Positions 1-8,300 of a DNA stretch of 64,000 bases are shown one piece after another (the first letter of the stretch is position 1; the number at the start of each line of letters is the position of its first letter). The position numbers and the translations under genes are program-made. The notes beneath the pieces were generated by a model. That model did no database searches and had not been told where the DNA came from. It saw only the letters and a list, made by a program, of their open reading frames with translations. Source of the stretch: Aquimarina aggregata (GTDB lineage Bacteria > Bacteroidota > Bacteroidia > Flavobacteriales > Flavobacteriaceae); the NCBI RefSeq assembly GCF_001632745.1, contig NZ_LQRT01000002.1, positions 744,001 through 808,000 of the forward strand, written 5' to 3'.

Positions 1-1785
1 AAGGATCAGAATGCAGAATCTCTTATTACTTCATTATGTAAAGAACTAGGAAATATTGAACTTAGTAGCTCTATTTCTTCTTCTTTTTTTCTTACGATTT
101 TTAATCAAACTGTTTATATAAGCCTTCCGGGAACCCCTTACCAACCATTGGCTAAACAAATTGATTTATTGGATTCTGAAGATGATGTAATTTATAAAAC
201 ATTAGAGCGTCAACTAAAATCATTATTAAAATGGAACTATTATTCTACATTAAAAAACCCAGATAGTGGTTTTGATGAAATCCCAATTAAAATAGAGATT
301 AGAAGTGATCACCTTCAGCCTTGGATTGATATAACAGGTACTGGTTTAGATCTTATGACAATTGAACATCAAAAAACTAGAACGGACGAATATTTTCAAA
401 AATATCAAATCAATGTTTCTAATATTTCAAAAGAAACTATTTATGTCACAGCTTTGTTACTAAGTTCTGATTTAGGCATTTCTGCCGATCCATTAGATAA
501 TCTAACCAAAGAATTGGCACCTGGTCAATCTATAATGTTTTATGAACATCGCAGCGCTCCTTATGCTGGTTGGTCATTAGATACATACAAAGAAATTTAC
601 AACTGGAAACAAGATTGGTTGCGATATCTATTTATTGTAAATGATCAAGAGGATTTAACTACTTCGATTCCAGATATGTTACAAAATGGATTGCTTCCAC
701 CTATTACACATTTGGGCAATTTAATGGGTCATGGTGCCATTTCTGATTTTCTTCCAGAATCGCCAAAATGGGATGTATATTCTACAGATTTAAACCTTAT
801 AAACCCTTCGTATAATAGGATCAGCCAAAAATTGCTTAATGAGTTAAGCTGGTATACTGATCATGATATACTTGCGCCATTTATTAATAGTATTTATACC
901 AAACAACAATCAAATGGTTTTATAGTAGATACAGTTTCCGATGTTCCTAATGTTTCTGAAGTTTCAGATATTAAAAGTAAAAGTTTAGAAAATTTAAAAC
1001 TTAAACTCGGAAATTATCTGGATGATAAACGTAGATATCGTCGATACAAAAAATCAAAAAAACTATTTCCAAAACAACCTATAATAGTAGCAGAAGGAGA
1101 TTCTTGGTTTTTATTTCCGTTTTTAGTTAAAGATACTCTAGATTATGTAATGGAGAAATATCCATTGCGCAGTATTGCTGCAGCAGGAGACGAAATACAA
1201 AATTATAGACATAGTGGTCAACTTCTCAAAGAAATTCAAAAAGAGCGCCCTAAATATGTGCTTATAAGTGGTGGAGGTAATGATATTATTGGTCCTGCAA
1301 TTGTGGCTATTTTAAAAAACAAAATGCCTTCTGGTCTCGATCCCTCTTCTTATCTAAATGAGTTTTACAAGAAAAAAACACAAGATATAGAAGAAACATA
1401 TAACTACTTTTTTAATAGAATACATGAATTTGATTATGTTAAACAAGTATTTGTTCATGGATATGATTACGTACGAACAGATCATAGCCAGAAAACTATT
1501 AAAAACGGTTGGGTAAATAGGTATTTAATAGAAAAAGGAGTTACAAAAATTAAAGATAGAACCAACATAATTAACTATCTTATAGATGAATTTAATGCCC
1601 TGTTAGAAAGAGTTACCAAAAAACACAAAAACGCTACATACCTTGATATGCGTACTTTAGTCAAAAAAGATGAATGGTATGATGAAATACATCCAAATGA
1701 TGATGGGTTTAAAAAGGTAGGCGATAGATTTTTAGAAGCTATAAATCAACTAGAATATAAGTATCATGAGAATATGCAAAAATAA
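1..1785 (+). CDS. Caspase-associated region fused to SGNH hydrolase (5' partial)
   Basis: The reading frame is open from base 1, so the true start lies upstream. The first ~330 visible codons (bases 1-1000) resemble the region that follows the peptidase in large bacterial caspase-like (C14) proteins: a 'LKWNYYSTLKNP' segment, a beta-rich 'YVTALLLSSDLGIS' segment ending in 'APGQS', and a 'YLFIVNDQED' strand. The last ~240 codons are an SGNH hydrolase: block I GDSW with Ser at 1102, block III GGND with Asn at 1279, and block V DEIH with Asp at 1681 and His at 1690, so the Ser, Asn and Asp/His residues are all present. SGNH enzymes cleave esters of lipids or sugars; the substrate here is unknown. 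It overlaps the gasdermin gene by 20 bases, which implies one transcript. That a caspase peptidase lies upstream of base 1 is inferred, not seen. Confidence 0.75.
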   Translation, partial: KDQNAESLITSLCKELGNIELSSSISSSFFLTIFNQTVYISLPGTPYQPLAKQIDLLDSEDDVIYKTLERQLKSLLKWNYYSTLKNPDSGFDEIPIKIEIRSDHLQPWIDITGTGLDLMTIEHQKTRTDEYFQKYQINVSNISKETIYVTALLLSSDLGISADPLDNLTKELAPGQSIMFYEHRSAPYAGWSLDTYKEIYNWKQDWLRYLFIVNDQEDLTTSIPDMLQNGLLPPITHLGNLMGHGAISDFLPESPKWDVYSTDLNLINPSYNRISQKLLNELSWYTDHDILAPFINSIYTKQQSNGFIVDTVSDVPNVSEVSDIKSKSLENLKLKLGNYLDDKRRYRRYKKSKKLFPKQPIIVAEGDSWFLFPFLVKDTLDYVMEKYPLRSIAAAGDEIQNYRHSGQLLKEIQKERPKYVLISGGGNDIIGPAIVAILKNKMPSGLDPSSYLNEFYKKKTQDIEETYNYFFNRIHEFDYVKQVFVHGYDYVRTDHSQKTIKNGWVNRYLIEKGVTKIKDRTNIINYLIDEFNALLERVTKKHKNATYLDMRTLVKKDEWYDEIHPNDDGFKKVGDRFLEAINQLEYKYHENMQK

Positions 1786-2596
1786 TATCACCGATCAGAT
1801 TAGAGATCTTTTTGACGCTAATCCTGTTAGAGTACCAGAAGCGCGTATACAGCCTCTTTGTATGCTTGAGATAAAAGATAATAAACCAAAATATTTAGGA
1901 GAATTTAAGTTCTTGGTAAAAGATGGTTTTGAGCATGACATTACCATAAATACAGCTCAGGTTTCACAAGTGTCTAACGTAAAAACTAAAAAAATAGATT
2001 TCAAGATAGGGTTTGACATATTAGGAAACTTTATTAAGGCGTTTGGACTAGATCCGGCCGCTATAGGAGCGTCGGTTAAGGGGTCAGGAAAGATATCATT
2101 TTCTTTTGGCAATGTAATTCGTAAATATGTGGATACCCTAGAGTTAGGGCAAGTCTTAGTGGCAAATGATATAAAAGGTGATCCAGATAATATTTTTATA
2201 GAAGAAATTTCTAAAAACAAAGACGTTAAACTCGCCTTAATTACTGATGTTCTAACGAGTACCGACTTTTCATTATCCACTTACAAGGATAATGAAACTA
2301 GTGCCGAAATAAATATTCCGTTAATACAAGATTATTTAGGAAATGTAGAAACGGGATTAACTATAGAGAAAGTTTCTGAAAATGAAGTGAAATTTAAAGG
2401 AGAAACACCTTTAACTTATGCATTTACCTGTGTAGAAATAAATATTGATCCAGAAACTGGAAAATTCTCTAGAGGACAATGGCTTGATACTATTAGATCG
2501 GTAAATAGTAAACCCTTATCTGATGTTAAGCAAATAAAAATTCCTAAATTGATACTTGATGAAAATCAAGCGAATCCTTTACTGATAGAATTTTAA
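1766..2596 (+). CDS. bGSDM: Bacterial gasdermin, pore-forming cell-death effector
   Basis: This 276-residue protein has the size and layout of bacterial gasdermins. Cys4 sits just before a first amphipathic helix (residues 8-18), as in family members where an N-terminal cysteine is palmitoylated. Family-like segments follow: 'IQPLCMLEI...KPKYLG' at 28-44, which also resembles vertebrate gasdermin N-domains; 'DFKIGFDILGNFI' at 78-90; 'VKLALITDVLTST' at 154-166; 'AEINIPLIQDYLG' at 180-192; and 'PLTYAFTCVEI' at 215-225. The last ~35 residues would be the autoinhibitory tail that a protease removes, freeing the N-domain to form pores in the inner membrane. The start is set by the ATG within the end of the preceding gene, which places Cys4 correctly. 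A CHAT protease and a STAND ATPase follow, the typical neighbourhood. The assignment is by pattern recognition; a profile or structure search would settle it. Confidence 0.87.
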   Translation: MRICKNNITDQIRDLFDANPVRVPEARIQPLCMLEIKDNKPKYLGEFKFLVKDGFEHDITINTAQVSQVSNVKTKKIDFKIGFDILGNFIKAFGLDPAAIGASVKGSGKISFSFGNVIRKYVDTLELGQVLVANDIKGDPDNIFIEEISKNKDVKLALITDVLTSTDFSLSTYKDNETSAEINIPLIQDYLGNVETGLTIEKVSENEVKFKGETPLTYAFTCVEINIDPETGKFSRGQWLDTIRSVNSKPLSDVKQIKIPKLILDENQANPLLIEF

Positions 2597-2631
2597 CTCA
2601 GTAAACTCTTAAACCAAAACACACACAAATC

Positions 2632-4416
2632 ATGAAAGAATATTTTGTTGGGATATTTGAAAATGATGCTCAGGCACCACTAAATTATTTAGATGATGAG
2701 CGAAAAGCAATAGATGTTCTTTTGCTTCAAAATAATGATGTTTTTAATAAAGAAATCATCCCTAACGAAGGTATCGATGGTTTTATAAGTAAATTACAAT
2801 TACTAACAAATGATATGACCATCTTTCATTTTAGTGGTCACCATAATGATACCGATGGAGCTCTTAAACTTAGTGATGAAATTTTTAACGATAAAGGACT
2901 TATTGAAATTTTAAACAATTCACCAAAATTAAAGATTGTATTTATAAATGGGTGTTCTACCCAAAAAATTGTCGAGGCCTTACATAATGTCCCAATAGTA
3001 ATAGGCACTACTACTCCTGTGTATGATCATTTTGCAAAAACTTTATCTACCAGATTTTATGAATTACTCTTAAACCAAAAGGATAACTTAAAAAACAGCG
3101 ATTTAATTTCAGAAATTTTTAAGCAAGCAAAAGGTTTCTTACAAGGACATTACCAAAATCCTGACGATCAAGAAAGAGGGCCAATGGCCGCAGATGAAAT
3201 AGACAAGAGAGTTAACAATTATAGTTTTAAGATCAACAATGAAGCAAAAGACTTTGAACAACGTTTGACATATTATGCCGATCCCGATAGTTTTCCTGTT
3301 AGAAATCGTTTTAAATCATTAATAGACGAAATACGTAACGAAGAAAAATTAAGTGAAGATCTTTATAAATATTATCCTTACTTTTTATGTATTCATTTAG
3401 AAATTCTTTCTGACTTTGATGATATAAACAATAGTATTTACCAAAAACTAAGTAAAGAACGATATTGGGTAATACGAAGTATGTTTAAAGAGTTTTTGAA
3501 TTTTCTTAAATTTTCGGCTTACTCTATCATATGGTCTATCTCAAAAGAAAGTCCCGAATTTAAAGAAAAGTTAACCGATCAGTTAAAAGAAATACTTAGA
3601 GAAAACCTGGAAATTGGATGGGGGTCTTATGTGCAAGACAAAATATCCGAACACTTAGTTTATATTTATACTAATATTCCAGACGAGTATTTAGAAAATA
3701 ACTCCCTTTGGAAAGAATTAAAAACATCAGTCCTACAAAATCAATCGCTATTTAAAGAAATGTCTGATTTCTTTTCTGAATATCTTGAACATAACGATAA
3801 AAGTAAACATGACTATATTAAAACAGAATTTTACCTTGAAAAATTCTTAAGAAATTTTAAATTCCTAAGATCATTGGCCATAGAATCTATATATGATGTT
3901 TTCTATAATCAGTTTAAATATGATGATCAACGTTCTTATATTATCAATAGGTCTTATTACCCGGTAAGTAATAGACCTACTGCATTAGATACAAAGAAAA
4001 GTGTTGTGCATGAAGTAAACGATAATGAAAGAGCAATAGATATTGATGTACATTCGGTATATATATGCACCACTTTAAACAATAACGGAAAACCAAAAAG
4101 AGAATTAAATTTATCTCCTTTTTATCTCGATGTAAACTCTACATCGGTAGCCAAAGATAAAATAAAGTTATACTATCTTGATAGATATTCTGAAGCAACA
4201 GATAAACTTATTTATAGAGAAGTTATCAATGCAAAAGTATATAGAAATGATGCTTCTAAAAAAAACAAATTAGGCGAAGAAATTGAAGTACCTCTTAATG
4301 AAGACATGATATTAGGCCTATATAAAGACGGCAAAAAAGACATCATAGAGATTGAAGAAAAGAAAAAAATACGAGATCATTTTGAATATATAAAGAATTT
4401 AATTTCCTACTCATGA
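2632..4416 (+). CDS. CHAT-domain caspase-like cysteine protease
   Basis: The N-terminal ~200 residues form a CHAT (caspase HetF associated with TPRs) domain. The catalytic dyad is visible as His70 in 'FHFSGH' and Cys108 in 'FINGCST', each after a hydrophobic strand. Residues ~200-460 are mostly helical with no recognised family; ~470-594 are beta-rich and charged and may mediate partner binding. There is no signal peptide, so it should act in the cytoplasm. It lies 35 bases after the gasdermin and overlaps the ATPase start by 4 bases (ATGA), a sign of translational coupling. By analogy with characterised bacterial gasdermin operons, its likely substrate is the C-terminal tail of the adjacent gasdermin. 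That link is inferred; the CHAT call itself is strong. Confidence 0.85.
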   Translation: MKEYFVGIFENDAQAPLNYLDDERKAIDVLLLQNNDVFNKEIIPNEGIDGFISKLQLLTNDMTIFHFSGHHNDTDGALKLSDEIFNDKGLIEILNNSPKLKIVFINGCSTQKIVEALHNVPIVIGTTTPVYDHFAKTLSTRFYELLLNQKDNLKNSDLISEIFKQAKGFLQGHYQNPDDQERGPMAADEIDKRVNNYSFKINNEAKDFEQRLTYYADPDSFPVRNRFKSLIDEIRNEEKLSEDLYKYYPYFLCIHLEILSDFDDINNSIYQKLSKERYWVIRSMFKEFLNFLKFSAYSIIWSISKESPEFKEKLTDQLKEILRENLEIGWGSYVQDKISEHLVYIYTNIPDEYLENNSLWKELKTSVLQNQSLFKEMSDFFSEYLEHNDKSKHDYIKTEFYLEKFLRNFKFLRSLAIESIYDVFYNQFKYDDQRSYIINRSYYPVSNRPTALDTKKSVVHEVNDNERAIDIDVHSVYICTTLNNNGKPKRELNLSPFYLDVNSTSVAKDKIKLYYLDRYSEATDKLIYREVINAKVYRNDASKKNKLGEEIEVPLNEDMILGLYKDGKKDIIEIEEKKKIRDHFEYIKNLISYS

Positions 4417-7400
4417 TCTCACTAAATACCAAAAAACTTTCTCCTTTTAAGTTTCTAGATTCTTACAAGAAAAACGACATTAATAGTTATTTTGGAAGAG
4501 ATAAGGAAAGTCTGGAACTTTTTGAATTGTATAAAGACTCCTCAATCATGATCCTTCATGGACCTTCTGGTTCTGGTAAAACAAGTTTGATCTATTGTGG
4601 TCTCTTAAATAAAATTAGTGAGGGAAAAAAGGTTATAAGTATCAGAAGAGATGATAATATTATTGAGTCTATTAAGAAAAACCTCTTTAAATTTGATACG
4701 ACTAACAAAGATCCTCAAAGCTGTCAACCGCAATTAATAGATGATTTTCTAACTGCCCATTATGATCTTAATAGAGTTTTAAAATCGATAGAGCATATCG
4801 AAGGAATGATGCTTGATGTAGAAGAAGAAACCGTAAGGTTAAGACAAAATAAGAAGAAGTCAGATATTGTATCAATCGATCAAACATCTGATACTACGCA
4901 AGAAGATCCTAAAGTTATATTAGAAAAATATAAAGAACGATTACGACAATTTAGTAGTGAAAGAAAAGCTTTATTAGAAAAACTTAGAGAAAAAAACACA
5001 GCAATCAACGCTATTTCTAACACTATTTATGAGTATTTCATTAATCTCGGCAAGTCCGAATCTAATACCTTATTCTCGCCTTTAATTATTTTTGATCAGT
5101 TTGAAGAGTTATTTGTATATGGTTCTAAAGACGAAATCAATAAGTTTGGTTTATTCTTAAAACTAGTGTTTGATTATAAAATACCTTTTAATATAATCAT
5201 TTCGTTACGCGAAGAATATTTTGGCCACATCGACCAACTACAATCGTATGTGCCACATATTTTTTATAAAAAAATACGTTTAGCTCACCCAAATGAAGAG
5301 ATTGTTAAAAATATAATAGAAAAGTCTTTTGAAGAATTTAATATCAATCAATACAAAGATCATTCTGAGCAGTTTTTATCCCAAGAAGAAAAACAAGAGC
5401 GTATAGCACTTATCCTTGATCAAATCAAAATTCAAAATAACGAAACTTATAGTTATCACCTCCCTTTTCTTCAGGTGTATTTAGATCGGTTGTATAAGGT
5501 AGATTTTGACCGTACTTTTGATAGTAATCTTACAAAAGAAACGCAAAACTATCCACCATTAGAGTTTAAGCAAGAAGAGATAAAGGAGTTCGGATCCATA
5601 GAGTATGTTTTAGAAAGTTACATTAGAGAGGTAAACGATAAAATCATAAAAAACACCAACAATAAACTTAATAATGGAGTCGAACATAAAGATAGTGTCA
5701 TTAAATTTTTAAGACATTTCAAAACAAGAGATGATCTTAAAAAAAGAGTCCCAATTCGTACTACGAATAAAGACAAGTACTATGTTATTGATGATCAAAA
5801 AATATCTAATGATATACAAACAGATATTTGGGGAAATATAAATGAAGAAGAATATAAAGAAACTATTTCTGAGATTATTGAAGAATTGACCGATAAAGGG
5901 ATTCTTAAGGTAAGTACCGATCAGAAAATTAGCACAGATTATGCAGAGTTAAGTCATGATATAATTGCAAAAGTGATTAGCAATATAAGAACCGAAGATG
6001 ACTTTAGATCTTTGATCAAAAAAGATTTTGATTCTTCTTTTGCCATATATGAGGATACCGGAAGAAAAGAAGATTTGTTAAATCTTCAAAAGATAATGCG
6101 GATTAGGCAATACAAAGATTTTATAGTTAGTGACGAAAATGAAGACACGTTTATTTTAAAACAACAATTTTTTGACGAAAGTATAATTGAGGTAGAAAAA
6201 GAAAAACGCGAAAAAGAAAAACAAAATATAAAACTTAGAAAATATTTTAATTACTCCAGAATTATATCTGTATTAATGCTAATTTCTCTTATTATTCTTG
6301 CATATAATTATAAGGATATTAGAAATGCCAAGAATAATTGGTTTAATGAAAAGTCCAAAAGAGAAATCACAGATAAGATTAATAAATTTACAGGGTTAGC
6401 CTTTAAAGAATATAAAGTAGACAAAACAAGTTCTTTTAATTATTTTCAAAAATCAGAAGCTATATTTTTAGAAAATATCGATAGTTTAGACCCAAAAGCA
6501 TTTGACCTTCTAGGAAACTTTAAAAATGACCTTTTTAAAGATTATGTAAAAGCACCCTTCTATTTTAACAGTATTTCTCTTGGAGAAGGCCATATTATAA
6601 AAACAAAAACCCGAAGACTCAAGTATAATGATTCGACATTATACGTATTTGCATTAACAGCATCTAACAAATTAATAGCCAGATCTTTGTTGTATAAAAA
6701 AAAGAATGATCGAGGTAAAGAAATTTTTAAAGAAAATAACATTATTGCCTTTGAACCCTTTATTGATGAAGAAGGTAATTTAATGACATTTATAGCTTCA
6801 AAGACATTAGCCGGAGGCGAAAACATATACCTGCAATTACTAAATATAGAAGGTAAACCCTTCATTTTGGATCGTAATGGCAGCACCAAAATTACTGTTT
6901 TCGGAAATCAATTAGGAGATATAGAACATCAAGATAATTATTCTTTTTTAATAGGTATTGATAATGAAATGTTTCAAGTTAATTTAGGCTATAGAATGAA
7001 TAATGGAAATAGAAATTCTATTAAACGGCTAAAAGTCCTATCCGAAGAAATTCGGAGAATAAAAGTCTTTCCTGATGATCATAAAAATTATTTTGCATTA
7101 TATGGTGACAATAAATTATACAAAAGTAATGATACTGTAGATGATATTCTTGACAGTAAAAACATTACAGACGACTTTGTTTACACCTTTAAAGTACTAA
7201 AGGATAAGTCTATATTATTAGGGTTAAACGGTAAAATCGAACGATACGGACCCGATTCTACATATCTATACAAACAAAACTTTATTGATGACAAAGTTAT
7301 TAGTGCGATTGATATTGACAATAGCCAAACATTAGTAGGGAGTTATGATAAAACTGCAACCTTATGGAATGCCAACGGTCGACTTTTAAAACAACTATTT

Positions 7401-8294
7401 GGTCATACTGCTGCTATACGTAATGTTTCTTTTATAGATAATGATTATGTGATTACCAGTGGTGAAGATCAAACTATAAAAATATGGAATATCGCTCCTG
7501 TGGCCCTATCTACAAATAAAGTTAAAGGAGAAATTTCTCAAATTTATTTTAAAAATGAAAATGAAATTCTCTTAGTACATGGTAAAAGAAAGGAAAGCCA
7601 AATTGCTAGACTAAAAAGTGATCTTTCTATAAATGCCGATAACATAAAAGAGAATATCTCTAGGTTTAGAAGTGATCATGAAATCATTAATGGTCTCAAT
7701 ATTACTAAAGATAAAATTTTAGTGTTACCAAATTCTGATACCATTAGAGGGGTTAACTCTATACGATACAATGGTGCTAATAAGAGAGTTTTAGCAATTG
7801 CTTCTGACAACAATAATATCTATATGTATGATTTTGATGAAAAGAAGACAAATGTAATCTTGGCGCATACAGACAAAGTAATAGATATTGATTTTTCAAA
7901 AAGTGGTAATTATATGGTATCTGGAAGCAAAGACAATAGAGCTATCATTTGGGAAATTAATAAAAATAATACCTTTATTCCTTTAGATACGTTAACAGCG
8001 CATACAAGTGATATTGAAGATGTTGCTTTTTACAAAGATGAATTACTATTAACCGCAAGTAGTGATAATACTGTACAAATTTACAAAAAGGAAAAAGGTA
8101 AAAAACACTTTACACAAATACCGAGTCTAATTAGACACAATTATGGTGTTACTGCCGCTACCTTTTCTCCTAATGGTCGTTATATCGTTTCTGGTGACAC
8201 TAAAGGGAATATCAAAAAATGGAATCTAACCAAATTTGATTCTATTGTAAACTCTAGAACATACAGCTTTACTCCCGATAAAGTCTTTGAATAA
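4413..8294 (+). CDS. nSTAND P-loop ATPase with transmembrane segment and WD40 repeats
   Basis: This 1293-residue signalling ATPase opens with 'PFKFLDSY...YFGRD', typical of novel-STAND NTPases. Walker A is GPSGSGKT (residues 50-57) and Walker B is LIIFDQFEEL (224-233), followed by a sensor-like 'IIISLREEYF' segment. A charged, coiled-coil-like insert (about 120-200) separates Walker A from Walker B, unusually far apart. A winged-helix-like region precedes a single hydrophobic segment near 614-633. The C-terminal ~330 residues carry at least five WD40-like repeats ending in 'LWN', 'IWN', 'IWE', 'IYK' and 'KWN'. STAND proteins are switch ATPases that oligomerise when their repeats sense a ligand. 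Here it probably senses infection or damage at the membrane and activates the CHAT protease. It ends 6 bases from the convergent GH31 gene. Confidence 0.88.
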   Translation: MISLNTKKLSPFKFLDSYKKNDINSYFGRDKESLELFELYKDSSIMILHGPSGSGKTSLIYCGLLNKISEGKKVISIRRDDNIIESIKKNLFKFDTTNKDPQSCQPQLIDDFLTAHYDLNRVLKSIEHIEGMMLDVEEETVRLRQNKKKSDIVSIDQTSDTTQEDPKVILEKYKERLRQFSSERKALLEKLREKNTAINAISNTIYEYFINLGKSESNTLFSPLIIFDQFEELFVYGSKDEINKFGLFLKLVFDYKIPFNIIISLREEYFGHIDQLQSYVPHIFYKKIRLAHPNEEIVKNIIEKSFEEFNINQYKDHSEQFLSQEEKQERIALILDQIKIQNNETYSYHLPFLQVYLDRLYKVDFDRTFDSNLTKETQNYPPLEFKQEEIKEFGSIEYVLESYIREVNDKIIKNTNNKLNNGVEHKDSVIKFLRHFKTRDDLKKRVPIRTTNKDKYYVIDDQKISNDIQTDIWGNINEEEYKETISEIIEELTDKGILKVSTDQKISTDYAELSHDIIAKVISNIRTEDDFRSLIKKDFDSSFAIYEDTGRKEDLLNLQKIMRIRQYKDFIVSDENEDTFILKQQFFDESIIEVEKEKREKEKQNIKLRKYFNYSRIISVLMLISLIILAYNYKDIRNAKNNWFNEKSKREITDKINKFTGLAFKEYKVDKTSSFNYFQKSEAIFLENIDSLDPKAFDLLGNFKNDLFKDYVKAPFYFNSISLGEGHIIKTKTRRLKYNDSTLYVFALTASNKLIARSLLYKKKNDRGKEIFKENNIIAFEPFIDEEGNLMTFIASKTLAGGENIYLQLLNIEGKPFILDRNGSTKITVFGNQLGDIEHQDNYSFLIGIDNEMFQVNLGYRMNNGNRNSIKRLKVLSEEIRRIKVFPDDHKNYFALYGDNKLYKSNDTVDDILDSKNITDDFVYTFKVLKDKSILLGLNGKIERYGPDSTYLYKQNFIDDKVISAIDIDNSQTLVGSYDKTATLWNANGRLLKQLFGHTAAIRNVSFIDNDYVITSGEDQTIKIWNIAPVALSTNKVKGEISQIYFKNENEILLVHGKRKESQIARLKSDLSINADNIKENISRFRSDHEIINGLNITKDKILVLPNSDTIRGVNSIRYNGANKRVLAIASDNNNIYMYDFDEKKTNVILAHTDKVIDIDFSKSGNYMVSGSKDNRAIIWEINKNNTFIPLDTLTAHTSDIEDVAFYKDELLLTASSDNTVQIYKKEKGKKHFTQIPSLIRHNYGVTAATFSPNGRYIVSGDTKGNIKKWNLTKFDSIVNSRTYSFTPDKVFE

Positions 8295-8300
8295 TTTGTA

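Noticed and set aside
1957..2280. Minus-strand ORF of 107 codons inside the gasdermin gene
   Set aside because: It is fully antisense to a gene with strong protein-level support and has no recognisable protein pattern.
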